A program made the translations under genes and the position numbers. From Kribbella amoyensis (GTDB lineage: Bacteria > Actinomycetota > Actinomycetes > Propionibacteriales > Kribbellaceae), in assembly GCF_007828865.1 (NCBI RefSeq), contig NZ_VIVK01000001.1, positions 1,178,001 through 1,242,000 on the forward strand: a stretch of 64,000 nucleotides of DNA, given 5' to 3'. Shown in pieces: positions 32,984-42,089 of the stretch. Within the stretch, counting starts at the first letter, position 1. Every line of letters begins with the position of its first letter. The notes under the pieces were generated by a model. The model was not told the origin of the DNA. It saw nothing but the letters and a program-made list of their open reading frames with translations, and did not search any database.

Positions 32984-34161
32984 GATCTGGCTCCTTCGGG
33001 GAGGGCTCGGCGATCGGCGACCAGTCGGCGGAGTTCGCGGAGATCGCGCGGTGGGCAGTTCCAGCCGAGGACGCCGACCACGACGCCGTCCTCGACCGCG
33101 GCGACCACGAACCGGCCGGCCGCGATCTCCCCGTGCACCAAGGTCATCGGCGCCCCCTGCGGGAAGATCCCGTACGCCTGCAGACGCACGTCGTACTGGT
33201 CACTCCAGAAGTACGGGATCGGCGCGAACGGCCGGTCCGCACCGAGCAGGTTCGCGGCGACCGCCATCCCCTGCTCGGTCGCGTTGAGCCGGTGTTCCAC
33301 GCGCATCCGCTGGTCGAACAACGGGTGGTACCAGGACGCCACGTCACCCGCCGCATAGATCCCGGGAGCCGCACGGCACTGCGCATCGCACTCCACGCCA
33401 TCACGAACCGTGAGACCCGAATCCGCGAGCCATCCAGTGGCCGGGCTCGCACCGATAGCCACCACGACCACGTCCGCATCGAGCACCGTGCCGTCGGTCA
33501 GCTCGACGCCGACCACCCTGCTTTCGTCGGCCACGAACCGCGTCACTCCCGTGGTCATCCGCAGCCGGACACCGTGATCCCGATGGAGCTCGCCGACCAG
33601 GGCCGCGATGCCCGCCCCGAACTGCCGGTACAGCGGCGCCGGCTGCGGGCCGACCAGGGTGACGTCGAGGTTGAGACCACGAGCGGTCGCCGCGACCTCG
33701 GACCCGAGGAATCCGGCTCCGATGACGACCACCCTCGTACCGCCAAGCAGCGCCGTACGCAGGGCAAGGGCATCGTCCAGGGTCCGCACCGTGTACACGC
33801 CGGCCAGCTCGTCGCCCGGCAGACGACGCGGACTGACCCCGGTGGCGATCACCAGGCCGTCGTACGCGAGGCGGTCGCCGTCGAGCCGGAGTTCGCGCCG
33901 GGATACGTCCAGCCCGAGAGCGCGCCGGCCGAGGCGGAGGTCGGCGTCCAGCTTGCCGATCGCCGGCTCGTCGCGCAGCGCCACCTTCTCCGGTTCCCAC
34001 ACCCCGGCGAGGACCTGCTTCGACAGGGGCGGCCGGTCGTACGGCAGCCGCCGCTCTTCCCCGACCAGGGTCAGCTTCCCGTCGTACCCCTTGGCGCGCA
34101 GGGCTTCCGCGGTCGACAGTCCCGCGGCCGAGGCACCCACGACGACAACGTTGCGCAGCAC
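32980..34161 (-). CDS. FAD-dependent ferredoxin reductase (rhodocoxin/putidaredoxin reductase-like)
   Basis: This 393-residue flavoprotein passes electrons from NAD(P)H to a ferredoxin. The FAD motif VVVVGASAAGLSTAEALR is at the N-terminus, the NAD motif VVVIGAGFLGSEVAATARG near residue 148, and IYAAGDVASWYHP near residue 272 closes the FAD site. The C-terminal segment (FWSDQYDVRLQAYG) is typical of the putidaredoxin reductase family. The GTG at 34161 follows GAGGGCTGACGATC and begins five bases after the ferredoxin stop. No cytochrome P450 lies in this window, so its final electron acceptor is elsewhere or is another protein of this cluster. Confidence 0.92.
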   Translation of the reverse strand: MLRNVVVVGASAAGLSTAEALRAKGYDGKLTLVGEERRLPYDRPPLSKQVLAGVWEPEKVALRDEPAIGKLDADLRLGRRALGLDVSRRELRLDGDRLAYDGLVIATGVSPRRLPGDELAGVYTVRTLDDALALRTALLGGTRVVVIGAGFLGSEVAATARGLNLDVTLVGPQPAPLYRQFGAGIAALVGELHRDHGVRLRMTTGVTRFVADESRVVGVELTDGTVLDADVVVVAIGASPATGWLADSGLTVRDGVECDAQCRAAPGIYAAGDVASWYHPLFDQRMRVEHRLNATEQGMAVAANLLGADRPFAPIPYFWSDQYDVRLQAYGIFPQGAPMTLVHGEIAAGRFVVAAVEDGVVVGVLGWNCPPRDLRELRRLVADRRALPEGARS

Positions 34162-34166
34162 GATCG

Positions 34167-34361
34167 TCAGCCCTCGACCAGGATCGCCGACGCCGGGCAA
34201 CCCGCTTCGGCTTCTCGTACGTCGTCCAGCCGGTCGTCGGGCGGGTTGCCGTCGAGCACGACAGCGATGCCGTCGTCGTCGCGCTGGTCGAACACGCCCT
34301 CCGCGGCGAACACACACTGCCCGGAGGCGACACAGCGGTCCTGGTCCACGAATACCTTCAT
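34167..34361 (-). CDS. Ferredoxin, [3Fe-4S] P450-partner type
   Basis: This 64-residue ferredoxin has the pattern of actinobacterial P450 redox partners: Cys10 and Cys16 in CVASGQC with a single Cys-Pro later (AGCPASAI). Only three cysteines are placed for a cluster, which suggests a 3Fe-4S type. An acidic middle segment (DDDGIAVVLDG, then PPDDRLDD) fits docking to the reductase encoded next. ATG 34361 follows GAGGAGACGACTG. The P450 is not in this window. It is 31 bases downstream of the DUF2306 gene and may be transcribed with it. Confidence 0.93.
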   Translation of the reverse strand: MKVFVDQDRCVASGQCVFAAEGVFDQRDDDGIAVVLDGNPPDDRLDDVREAEAGCPASAILVEG

Positions 34362-34392
34362 CAGTCGTCTCCTCGATCGTCGTGGGTGGTGA

Positions 34393-35133
34393 TCACCGGG
34401 CGGCCGCGGGCGCCTGACGACCCGCGGGACGGCGGGCGCCGTACTTGCGGCGGTCCAGCAGGTAGTCCGCGAACATCAGCAGGAGCAGTGGACTGAGCCA
34501 GACGCCGATACTCGTCGCGGTCTGCCGCATCAGTTCCTCGTTGCCGCCGAAGGTGCTGTCCACCCTCGGGGTGAGCGCGATCATGCTGGCGATGTTGATG
34601 ACCCGGCTGAACGCGATCGACATCGCCAGCGCGAAGCTGCGCGACATCCACCGGCGGTGCTCGTCGTACCGGCGTTGGCGGGCCATCCGCAGGCCGGCGA
34701 CCGTGACGATCAGCCACAGCGCCGAGCCGGCCAGGTTCGCCACCCGGACGGACGGGCCGGCCGCGGTGTACCAGCCGATGTAGAGCCCGAGCACGCCGGC
34801 CGGGAGGACGCCGGCGAAGACGTAGATCCGGCCGGTGATCCGATGCCCGCGCCGGTACTTCGCGCGGAACGCGGGCCAGACCTGGAAGCAGGCCGTCGTC
34901 ATCGCGACGGTGCCGAACAGGACGTGCGCGACCAGCAGCGGGTAGTACAGGTCGTTGCCCGGCGGCGGCTCCAGCCGCGAGTTCGCCGGGTCGAAGGTCA
35001 GGTACGGCGGCACCGAGAACGCCAGGAACGCCGCGGCCGCCAGCATCAGCGGGGCGATCCAGGGGCGGCGCCACCAGACCCGCTGTGGGCGGGACCTGGT
35101 CGGCGGGGGCGGTGCGTCGAGAGTCGAGGTCAT
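34393..35133 (-). CDS. DUF2306 family membrane protein
   Basis: This 246-residue protein has six predicted transmembrane helices (for example APLMLAAAAFLAFSVPPYL and LVAHVLFGTVAMTTACFQVW) with several conserved His residues in the loops (HVLFG, RRGHRITGRIY, DEHRRWMSRSF). DUF2306 proteins share features with cytochrome b561-like membrane proteins, and a haem or redox role is possible but unproven. The ATG at 35133 is chosen over an upstream in-frame ATG. It faces a divergent TetR gene across a palindromic region, and a ferredoxin/reductase pair follows, so it may belong to the same redox group. Confidence 0.8.
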   Translation of the reverse strand: MTSTLDAPPPPTRSRPQRVWWRRPWIAPLMLAAAAFLAFSVPPYLTFDPANSRLEPPPGNDLYYPLLVAHVLFGTVAMTTACFQVWPAFRAKYRRGHRITGRIYVFAGVLPAGVLGLYIGWYTAAGPSVRVANLAGSALWLIVTVAGLRMARQRRYDEHRRWMSRSFALAMSIAFSRVINIASMIALTPRVDSTFGGNEELMRQTATSIGVWLSPLLLLMFADYLLDRRKYGARRPAGRQAPAAAR

Positions 35134-35170
35134 AACGGTCCATTCGTCCGTGATGGGCTGCCAACAGAAA

Positions 35171-35217
35171 CTATGTATAACATACGTTTGGTGTATGGCG
35201 TACATAGATTTAGGATG
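35171..35217. promoter_or_regulatory. Nested palindromes, probable TetR operator
   Basis: CTATGTA (35171-35177) and TACATAG (35211-35217) are exact inverted repeats, and CATAC (35181-35185) with GTATG (35193-35197) forms an inner pair. The element is AT-rich and lies between the divergent tetR and DUF2306 genes, where a TetR dimer or pair of dimers would block both promoters. The regulator most likely represses its own gene and the redox unit. Confidence 0.6.
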
Positions 35218-35249
35218 GCCACGGACCGAGAACCTCTGCGGGATGGCGG

Positions 35250-36026
35250 ATGACGAGCAAAGACGGGAAGACCCGGGACCCCCAGCGCAGCCTGAAGCTG
35301 CTGTGGTCGGGGCAGCGGCAGGGACAGCGCGGCCCCCGGGCTCAGCTCAGCGTGGAGCGGATCGCCCAGGCGGCGATCCGGATCGCGGACACCGACGGGC
35401 TCGAAGCGCTGTCGATGCAACGGATCGCGGCCGACCTCGGCTACTCGACGATGTCGCTCTACAACCACATTCCGAGCAAGGAACTGTTACTGGAGGTGGC
35501 CGCGGACATCGGGGCGGGAGTGCCGCCCGACCTCGACGGCACCGAGGAGCTCCGGCCGGCGGTCCGGGCCTGGGTCGCCGCACTGTGGAACGGGCTTCGG
35601 CAGCGGCCGTGGATGCTGCGGGTCCCGCTCGACAACGCTTCGATGGGACCGCACCAGCTCGCCTGGCTCGAGCGCCTGCTCCGCCCGCTGCTCGCCGCCG
35701 GTCTGCCCGGCGGCGAGGCGCGAGTGGCGGCGCTGCACCTGACCGCGGTGGTGCGCGGGACGGCGCAGATCAGCCTGAACATGACCGGCGCCGAGGACAC
35801 GGCCGACGGGATCCCTCGCAACGCCGCGGACGCGGCACAGACCGTTGCCGAGTTCATCGATCCCGAGGACTACCCGGCGGTGACCGCGGTGTACGCCGCC
35901 GAAGATCCGCATCCCGACCGCGAGCGGCCCGACCAGGACGCCCTGCCGTTCGAGCTCAGCTTCGGCGTCGACCGGTTCCTGGACGGCATCGAGTCCTGGG
36001 TCGCGGCGTCACAACGGCCGAGCTGA
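35250..36026 (+). CDS. TetR family regulator with TetR_C domain
   Basis: This 258-residue repressor has an N-terminal helix-turn-helix (residues about 35-75: IAQAAIRIADTDGLEALSMQ then RIAADLGYSTMSLYNHIPSK) and a C-terminal tetracycline-repressor-type ligand domain (VRAWVAALWNGLRQRPWML and HLTAVVRGTAQISLNM). The unusually long basic N-terminus (about 30 residues, LKLLWSGQRQGQRG) is normal for this subfamily. The gene is divergent from DUF2306 with a palindrome in between. It ends 18 bases into the convergent phosphatase gene, so their 3' ends overlap. Confidence 0.92.
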   Translation: MTSKDGKTRDPQRSLKLLWSGQRQGQRGPRAQLSVERIAQAAIRIADTDGLEALSMQRIAADLGYSTMSLYNHIPSKELLLEVAADIGAGVPPDLDGTEELRPAVRAWVAALWNGLRQRPWMLRVPLDNASMGPHQLAWLERLLRPLLAAGLPGGEARVAALHLTAVVRGTAQISLNMTGAEDTADGIPRNAADAAQTVAEFIDPEDYPAVTAVYAAEDPHPDRERPDQDALPFELSFGVDRFLDGIESWVAASQRPS

Positions 36027-36719
36027 CAGCAGCCTGCTCCGGAGCCGGTCCAACTGCTCGAAGGTGAGACCGGTGGCGGTCAGGTAGCCGGCGATGTCGG
36101 TCGAGTTGAGGAAGGCCAGGAGCTCCAGGCAGGCGTTCGCGCACTGGGATTCGAGGGCCGCCTCGGAGAGCGGGCTCGCGCCGGCCTCGGGGTTCTCGGC
36201 GTAGTACGCGTTGATCGTGCGGGCGGCGAGTTCGTAGTCGTCGAGGATGTCGGCGACCGGGGTCTCGACCAGGGCCAGCAGCATGGCGACGATCAGGCCG
36301 GTGCGATCGCGGCCCGCCTTGCAGTGGACCAGGATGCCGCCGTCGGGAGCGTCGGCGAGGCGGGCGAAGACGCCGGTGATCTGGGCCGGCCAGCGACGGA
36401 GTGCCTCGCTGTAGTACGCCGGGCTGTCGAGCCGGTCGCCCCAGGCGGCCATGAAGACCTGGTCGCCCTGGTCCTCGATCGGGTGATGGTGCACGTCGAG
36501 CGTGTCGAAGACGCGCACCTCCAGGCGTTCGTCGTCGTTGCGGAGGTCGACGATCGTGCTGACGCCGGCGGCCGCGAGCTGCTGCGCGCCGACGTCGGTG
36601 AGTCCGTCCGGCCGGGCCGACCGGAACAGCCGGCCCGGCTGGATCCGCCCGGAGCCCGCGGGCAGGCCGCCGAGGTCGCGCGCGTTGATCGCGCCCTCCC
36701 ACTCCTGCTCGCGGGTCAT
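36009..36719 (-). CDS. CX5R-type tyrosine/serine protein phosphatase
   Basis: This 236-residue enzyme has the catalytic P-loop HCKAGRDRTG near residue 134, with Cys nucleophile and Arg for phosphate binding. The N-terminal NARDLGGLPAGSGRIQPGRLFRS and TIVDLRNDDER are typical of the tyrosine phosphatase family related to actinobacterial PtpB/Iph enzymes. The substrate may be protein phospho-tyrosine, phospho-serine or a phosphoinositide. The start ATG at 36719 is 11 bases after purL on the same strand. Its 3' end overlaps the convergent tetR by 18 bases. Confidence 0.9.
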   Translation of the reverse strand: MTREQEWEGAINARDLGGLPAGSGRIQPGRLFRSARPDGLTDVGAQQLAAAGVSTIVDLRNDDERLEVRVFDTLDVHHHPIEDQGDQVFMAAWGDRLDSPAYYSEALRRWPAQITGVFARLADAPDGGILVHCKAGRDRTGLIVAMLLALVETPVADILDDYELAARTINAYYAENPEAGASPLSEAALESQCANACLELLAFLNSTDIAGYLTATGLTFEQLDRLRSRLLSARPL

Positions 36720-36730
36720 CCGGTGACGAC

Positions 36731-38992
36731 TCAGCCCAGGACGGCCGGCAGCGTGGCCGTCCAGGCCTCGCGCAGCTCCGTCAGCGGGATCTCGAACTGG
36801 TCCTGGACGTCGAGGGACTCGCCGGTGACAACGCCGATCTTGGTGTGCGGGAAGCGGCGCGCCGTGCACATGTCGGTGAACCGGACCTCCTCGGTCCGCG
36901 GCACCGCGACGACCGCACGACCGGCCGACTCCGCGAACAGGAAGAGGAACGTGTCGAGCCCGTCCGGCGCCCAGACCCGGGCCCCGACCCCGCCCCTCAG
37001 CGCCGACTCCACCAGCACCTGGGCCACGCCGCCGTCGCTGACGTCGTGCGCCGCGTCGATCAGGCCGTCCCGGCTGGCGTTGATCAGGATGTCGGCCAGC
37101 TGGGCCTCCTTGGCCAGGTCGACCGCGGGCGGCCGGCCGCCGAGGTGACCGTGCACGACGTGCGCCCACTCGGAGCCGGACAGCTCCTCGTCGGTGTCGC
37201 CGAGCAGGTACAGCTGGTGACCCTCCATCTCGGCCGTGAACCCGATCGGGGTCCGCCGGGTCACGTCGTCGATCACGCCGAGCACACCGACCACCGGGGT
37301 CGGCAGGATCGGGGTCTCGCCGGTCTGGTTGTAGAACGACACGTTGCCGCCGGTGACCGGGATCCCGAGCTCCTTGCAGCCGTCGACCAGGCCGCGGATC
37401 GCCTCCGCGAACTGCCACATCACGGCCGGGTCCTCGGGCGAGCCGAAGTTCAGGCAGTCGGTCACCGCGGCCGGGCGGGCGCCGGTGGTCGCGACGTTGC
37501 GGTACGACTCGGCCAGCGCCAGCTTGGCCCCGGTGTACGGGTCCAGCTTGGCGAACCGGCCGTTGCAGTCGGTGGACACCGCGACGCCGAGGCCGCTGGT
37601 CTCGTCGACCCGGATCATCCCGCTGTCCTCGGGCTGCGCGAGCACCGAGTTGCCGAGCACGTACCGGTCGTACTGGTCGGTGACCCAGGACTTGTCGCAC
37701 AGGTTCGGCGAGGCGACCAGCCGCAGCAGGGTGTCCCGCAGCTCCGCACCGGTGCTTGCCCGGGGCAACTTCTCGGCGCCGTCGGCCTGCAGGTCGTCCT
37801 GCCAGGACGGGCGCTCGTACGGCCGCTCGTACACCGGGCCCTCGTGCGCGACCGTGCGCGGCGGGACGTCGACCACCCGCTCGCCGTGCCAGTCGATCTC
37901 CAGCCGGCCGGTGTCGGTGACCTCGCCGATCACGTCGGCCTGCACGTCCCACTTGGCGCAGATCTTCAGGAACGCCTCGACGTTGGCCGGCGTGACCACC
38001 GCCATCATCCGCTCCTGCGACTCGCTCATCAGGATCTCCTCCGGCGCCAGCGAGGCGTCCCGGAGCGGCACCTTGTCGAGCTCGACGTACATCCCGCCGT
38101 CGCCGGCGCTGGCCAGCTCGGAGGTCGCGCAGGACAGGCCCGCGCCACCGAGGTCCTGGATGCCCTCGACCAGCCGCGCCTGGAACAGCTCCAGCGTGCA
38201 CTCGATCAGCAGCTTCTCCATGAACGGGTCGCCGACCTGGACCGCGGGCCGCTTGGTCGGGCCGCCCTCGGCGAAGGTCTCGCTGGCCAGCACCGAGACG
38301 CCGCCGATGCCGTCGCCGCCGGTCTTCGCGCCGTACAGGATGATCTGGTTGCCGACGCCGGTCGCGTTCGCCAGGTGCAGGTCCTCGTGCCGCATCACCC
38401 CGACACAGAGCGCGTTGACCAGCGGGTTGCCCAGGTACGTCGGGTCGAAGACGACCTCGCCGCCGACGTTGGGCAGGCCGAGGCTGTTGCCGTACCCGCC
38501 GACGCCGGACACGATCCCGGGCAGCACCCGCTTGGTGTCGGGGGCGTCCAGCGGGCCGAACCGCAGCGGGTCCATCACCGCGACCGGCCGGGCGCCCATC
38601 GCCAGGATGTCGCGGACGATGCCGCCGACCCCGGTCGCGGCGCCCTGGTACGGCTCGACGTACGACGGGTGGTTGTGCGACTCGACCTTGAACGTGACGG
38701 CGTAGCCCTCACCGATGTCGATCACGCCGGCGTTCTCGCCGATCCCGGCCAGCATCTTGCCGGCCGGCGTCTCCTGCGGAATCTCGCCGAAGCGCTTCAG
38801 GTGCACCTTGGACGACTTGTACGAGCAGTGCTCGCTCCACATCACCGAGTACATCGCCAGCTCGCAGCTGGTCGGCCGCCGGTCCAGGATGTCGCGGATC
38901 CGCTGGTACTCGTCCGGCTTCAGCCCGAGCTCGGCCCACGGCTGCTCGACCTCCGGGGTACTGCTCGCATTGGTCACGGTGTCCGTCGACAC
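36731..38992 (-). CDS. purL: Phosphoribosylformylglycinamidine synthase subunit PurL
   Basis: This 753-residue enzyme makes FGAM from FGAR, glutamine and ATP in purine synthesis. It is the short PurL type that needs PurQ (glutaminase) and PurS. Motifs seen are [17 protein letters not shown] near residue 50, [21 protein letters not shown] near residue 104, the [18 protein letters not shown] nucleotide loop and [12 protein letters not shown] near residue 510. Both genes for its partners lie upstream, separated by a membrane protein gene. Start ATG 38992 opens [10 protein letters not shown]. purL is usually next to purQ, so the intervening gene is unusual. Confidence 0.97.
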   Translation of the reverse strand: MSTDTVTNASSTPEVEQPWAELGLKPDEYQRIRDILDRRPTSCELAMYSVMWSEHCSYKSSKVHLKRFGEIPQETPAGKMLAGIGENAGVIDIGEGYAVTFKVESHNHPSYVEPYQGAATGVGGIVRDILAMGARPVAVMDPLRFGPLDAPDTKRVLPGIVSGVGGYGNSLGLPNVGGEVVFDPTYLGNPLVNALCVGVMRHEDLHLANATGVGNQIILYGAKTGGDGIGGVSVLASETFAEGGPTKRPAVQVGDPFMEKLLIECTLELFQARLVEGIQDLGGAGLSCATSELASAGDGGMYVELDKVPLRDASLAPEEILMSESQERMMAVVTPANVEAFLKICAKWDVQADVIGEVTDTGRLEIDWHGERVVDVPPRTVAHEGPVYERPYERPSWQDDLQADGAEKLPRASTGAELRDTLLRLVASPNLCDKSWVTDQYDRYVLGNSVLAQPEDSGMIRVDETSGLGVAVSTDCNGRFAKLDPYTGAKLALAESYRNVATTGARPAAVTDCLNFGSPEDPAVMWQFAEAIRGLVDGCKELGIPVTGGNVSFYNQTGETPILPTPVVGVLGVIDDVTRRTPIGFTAEMEGHQLYLLGDTDEELSGSEWAHVVHGHLGGRPPAVDLAKEAQLADILINASRDGLIDAAHDVSDGGVAQVLVESALRGGVGARVWAPDGLDTFLFLFAESAGRAVVAVPRTEEVRFTDMCTARRFPHTKIGVVTGESLDVQDQFEIPLTELREAWTATLPAVLG

Positions 38993-38995
38993 GAT

Positions 38996-41056
38996 TCACT
39001 GCTCCTGGACTAGGTGGGACTCAGGTGAAACGGTAGCCGTCCGCTCGGAGGCCACCAGATGCGCCACCAGCAGGGGCAGCGCGAAACCGGTCATGATCGC
39101 GGGCAGGGCGACACCCGCGTCGTTCAGCACCATGCCGACCAGACCGCACGTCGACAGGGCGAGCAGCGTCGGCCGGGCCAGCGGCTGCTCGTGGTAGAAG
39201 GCCCGGTACGCCGCGGACGGCACCCGGTCGGGCAGCACGGTGGCCGCCATGCACAGCAGGACGCCGAGCAGCATGCCCCAGCCGCCCGGGTTCTGGAACA
39301 TCGCCAGCGCCATGTCCAGCTTGCGGATCAGCACGTCGGACACGTCACCGTCCAGCAGCCGGGCCACGAAGGCGCCGAAGTGGCTGCGCTCGGCCGGCGG
39401 CCGCTGGTAGTCGAGCCAGGCCACGGCCGACACGGCGACCAGACCGGTCAGGCCGATCCCGACCAACGCCCGCCAGGAGACCCGGTCCCGCCAGACCAGC
39501 CAGGCCATCAGCAGGACGGCCGGGGTGAGCGCGATGATGCCGCCGAAGTCGGTCCCCCAGCCCGGCTTGCCGTCGACCACGATCGCGGCCCCGCCGATCG
39601 CGAGCACGGCGAGCGCGGCCTGCGTCCGGCTCCGGTCGATCAGCTTGTGCGCGGCCCATCCGGCGGTCACGAGTGCCCCGACCGCGAGGGCCGCGAAGGT
39701 GGAGTTGCCGAACCCGTAGAACCGGCCGCCGATCACCGGCCCGTCGGCGAACATGCTGCCCACCTGCAACGGTGTCCCGAGCACCCCGTCGACGAGCAGC
39801 AGCAGGTACGTCCCGAGCGCGATCGGCAGGAACGCGTAGTTCTTCGCGACCAGCTTCGCCAGCACCGCGACCAACGCGCTGAGGCCCAGAACCACGCAGT
39901 ACAAGGAGAACGCGGGCTCCGGCCACCGCCACCAACTGGTCACCGTGGACAGGAAGACGGCGCTGAAGAACCCGGCCTGGCACAGCAAGGTGAAGACGAA
40001 CGTACTGCGGGACCGCGGGCTGCGCCGGATCACGAACCAGGCCAGCGCACCCAACTGGACGACGAGCAGGGTGATCCCGACCGCGACCAGGACGGGCCGG
40101 GGATGTTCGAACCGTTCGTTCGCGTCCAGCCGGTCCTCGATCACCGCGGCCGCGTCGGTGTGGACGTCACCGGTGGCGTGGATCTCGGAGCCGTCGAGCG
40201 GGCCTGGTTGCGCGGGACCGGCCGGGTCGATCGGCTTGGCCTCGCCGCGGAGCACGGTCGCGGTGACGTCGGACAGCTGGATCAGGCCGGGACGCCGGGT
40301 GGAGTCGCTGGTGAGCCAGCGGGCGCCGTCCTCGGGCGGGAGCTGCATCGCGACCAGCGGCTCCTGGTGAGCGTTCTCGAGCTCCTCGCTCACCCCGACC
40401 AGCAGGACCCACGCGCCGGGCGAGCTGTTCCGGGCCTGGGTGACCAGCTCGGCGACCTGGCGCCGGGCTTCGTCGCGACCGCGCAGCGGCATCGGTCCGG
40501 CGTCGACGATCGCGTCGCCGCAGTTCGGGCTCGCCAGCTTGCCGAGGTCGAACTCGGACTGCCAGCCGGTCACGGTGCCGTCGGTCCGGGCCAGCGCGAC
40601 CCCGGCGCCGGGGCCGAACCCGCAGATCCGGGGCCGGCTCTCCGCGAGCCGCCCGAGCGGGGCGCCGGTGTGGTGCTCGGCCTGGCGGTCGACGTACTCG
40701 GACCAGTTCTGGACCTTGCCGTCGACCACGGGCGGCAGCTCGCCGCAGGGTTTGCCGGGCACGCTGCCCCAGGCCCGGGCTCCGGCGTTGATCGTCAGCC
40801 AGCCGTCGATCGGGCAGGTGTGCGGGCCGGCCGTCTTCACGGACATCGAGCCCACGTTGGCCTGGTTCACCAGCGCGGTGAGCTCGGGCGACGCCTCGAC
40901 GTCGTACCAGCGCAGGCCGGGGACGCCGATCACGATGACCTTGGCGTCGCCGGGCTGGGCGTTCGCCGGAACGGTCCCGGCCAGGACGGCCGTCACCGCG
41001 GCGAGGAGTGCGAACAGGGTGCGGATCAGGGTCCTCCGCACCGCCGGCAGCTTCAT
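38996..41056 (-). CDS. Membrane protein with alkaline-phosphatase-like N-terminal domain
   Basis: This 686-residue protein has a signal peptide (residues 1-33), an extracytoplasmic domain of about 290 residues and about ten membrane helices after residue 320. The outer domain begins VIVIGVPGLRWYDV and contains SMSVKTAGPHTCPIDGWLTI and LVGVSEELENAH, patterns that fit a degenerate alkaline-phosphatase/sulfatase-like fold, without a complete metal site that I can confirm. The membrane part has GPVIGGRFYGFGNSTFAALAV, a segment seen in related actinobacterial membrane proteins. It is wedged between purQ (TGATG overlap) and purL. Function unknown; an envelope role is likely. Confidence 0.85.
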   Translation of the reverse strand: MKLPAVRRTLIRTLFALLAAVTAVLAGTVPANAQPGDAKVIVIGVPGLRWYDVEASPELTALVNQANVGSMSVKTAGPHTCPIDGWLTINAGARAWGSVPGKPCGELPPVVDGKVQNWSEYVDRQAEHHTGAPLGRLAESRPRICGFGPGAGVALARTDGTVTGWQSEFDLGKLASPNCGDAIVDAGPMPLRGRDEARRQVAELVTQARNSSPGAWVLLVGVSEELENAHQEPLVAMQLPPEDGARWLTSDSTRRPGLIQLSDVTATVLRGEAKPIDPAGPAQPGPLDGSEIHATGDVHTDAAAVIEDRLDANERFEHPRPVLVAVGITLLVVQLGALAWFVIRRSPRSRSTFVFTLLCQAGFFSAVFLSTVTSWWRWPEPAFSLYCVVLGLSALVAVLAKLVAKNYAFLPIALGTYLLLLVDGVLGTPLQVGSMFADGPVIGGRFYGFGNSTFAALAVGALVTAGWAAHKLIDRSRTQAALAVLAIGGAAIVVDGKPGWGTDFGGIIALTPAVLLMAWLVWRDRVSWRALVGIGLTGLVAVSAVAWLDYQRPPAERSHFGAFVARLLDGDVSDVLIRKLDMALAMFQNPGGWGMLLGVLLCMAATVLPDRVPSAAYRAFYHEQPLARPTLLALSTCGLVGMVLNDAGVALPAIMTGFALPLLVAHLVASERTATVSPESHLVQEQ

Positions 41057-41727
41057 CAGGAGGCGACGACGGCCTTCAGCACCGAGGTGAAGAAGCCCAG
41101 TCCGTCCGTGCTCGGACCCGTCAGGGTCTCGACGCAGTGCTCCGGGTGCGGCATCAGGCCGACCACGTTGCCCCGCTCGTTGGTGATCCCGGCGATGTCC
41201 CGGTAGGAGCCGTTCGGGTTGTCGCCGAGGTACCGGGCGACGACGCGACCCTCTCCCTCGAGCCGGTCCAGGGTGGCCTCGTCGGCGACGAAGGAACCGT
41301 CCTGGTTCTTCAGCACGATGCTGATCTCGTGGTTCGCGTCGTAGTCGCTGGTCCAGGCGGTGCGGTTGTTCTCGATCCGCAGCGGCTGGGCCTTGCAGAT
41401 GAACTTGCGGTGGTGGTTCTTGATCAGGGCGCCCGGCAGCAGGTGCGACTCGCAGAGCACCTGGAAGCCGTTGCAGATCCCCAGCACCGGCAGACCCTCA
41501 CCGGCCTTCTTGATCACGGTCTCCATCACCGGCGCGAACCGGGAGATCGCCCCGGCCCGCAGGTAGTCGCCGTACGAGAAGCCGCCCGGCAGCACCACCG
41601 CGTCGACGCCGTGCAGGTCGGCGTCACCGTGCCAGAGCGCGACCGTCTCGGCACCGGCGACCGAAGCCGCCCGGCGGGCGTCCACGTCGTCCAGCGAGCC
41701 GGGAAAGGTGACGACGCCGATCTTCAT
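41056..41727 (-). CDS. purQ: Phosphoribosylformylglycinamidine synthase subunit PurQ
   Basis: This 223-residue glutaminase subunit feeds ammonia to PurL. The class I amidotransferase triad is visible: Cys in [13 protein letters not shown] near residue 87, and His and Glu in [11 protein letters not shown] near residue 195. The N-terminus [16 protein letters not shown] is standard. It overlaps purS by four bases upstream, and its stop shares one base with the start of the downstream membrane gene (TGATG), so the three genes are one operon. Confidence 0.97.
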   Translation of the reverse strand: MKIGVVTFPGSLDDVDARRAASVAGAETVALWHGDADLHGVDAVVLPGGFSYGDYLRAGAISRFAPVMETVIKKAGEGLPVLGICNGFQVLCESHLLPGALIKNHHRKFICKAQPLRIENNRTAWTSDYDANHEISIVLKNQDGSFVADEATLDRLEGEGRVVARYLGDNPNGSYRDIAGITNERGNVVGLMPHPEHCVETLTGPSTDGLGFFTSVLKAVVAS

Positions 41728-41975
41728 CGGTCCGCCTCGACGTGCAGCGTGTAGTCCTCGATCACCGGATTGGCGAGCAGCGTGTCGGCCGCCTTCCGGA
41801 TCTCGGCGACCCGCTCCTCGGTCGCCTCCCCGTCGAGGGTGATCTCGAAGCGCTTGCCCTGGCGGACGTCGGCCACGCCGTCGAAGCCGAGCCGGCCGAA
41901 CGCGCCGTGCACCGCCTTGCCCTGCGGGTCGAGGATCTCGGGCTTGAGCATGACGTCGACGACAACGCGAGCCAC
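41724..41975 (-). CDS. purS: Phosphoribosylformylglycinamidine synthase subunit PurS
   Basis: This 83-residue protein bridges PurL and PurQ in the FGAM synthase complex. It has the PurS pattern: [20 protein letters not shown] at the N-terminus, [18 protein letters not shown] in the middle and NPVIEDYTL at the end. GTG 41975 follows AGGAGTAGTCA, a good ribosome site. It is the first gene of the pur operon here, divergent from the PadR-controlled exporter genes. Confidence 0.95.
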   Translation of the reverse strand: MARVVVDVMLKPEILDPQGKAVHGAFGRLGFDGVADVRQGKRFEITLDGEATEERVAEIRKAADTLLANPVIEDYTLHVEADR

Positions 41976-42053
41976 TGACTACTCCTGGTTCCGGTCCGGG
42001 ATGACGCCTAGATCCTACCGAGCGTCCGGTGAAACCCCTCATCCGCCGGACTA

Positions 42054-42089
42054 TTCACTGAGTATATACACACTGTGTATAGTCGCCGC
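42054..42089 (+). promoter_or_regulatory. Promoter with overlapping palindromic operator, predicted leaderless PadR transcript
   Basis: TTCACT (42054-42059) and TATAGT (42078-42083) are 18 bases apart and match -35/-10 boxes at four and five of six positions. Six bases follow, then the ATG at 42090. TATACACA (42065-42072) and TGTGTATA (42074-42081) form a perfect 8-bp inverted repeat around one base, covering the spacer and -10. A dimer of the PadR protein bound here would block its own promoter. No ribosome site precedes the ATG. Confidence 0.65.

Noticed and set aside
36845..39013. Long plus-strand open frame opposite purL
   Set aside because: purL motifs are unmistakable on the other strand; this frame has only Arg/Asp/Val-rich sequence with no family match.
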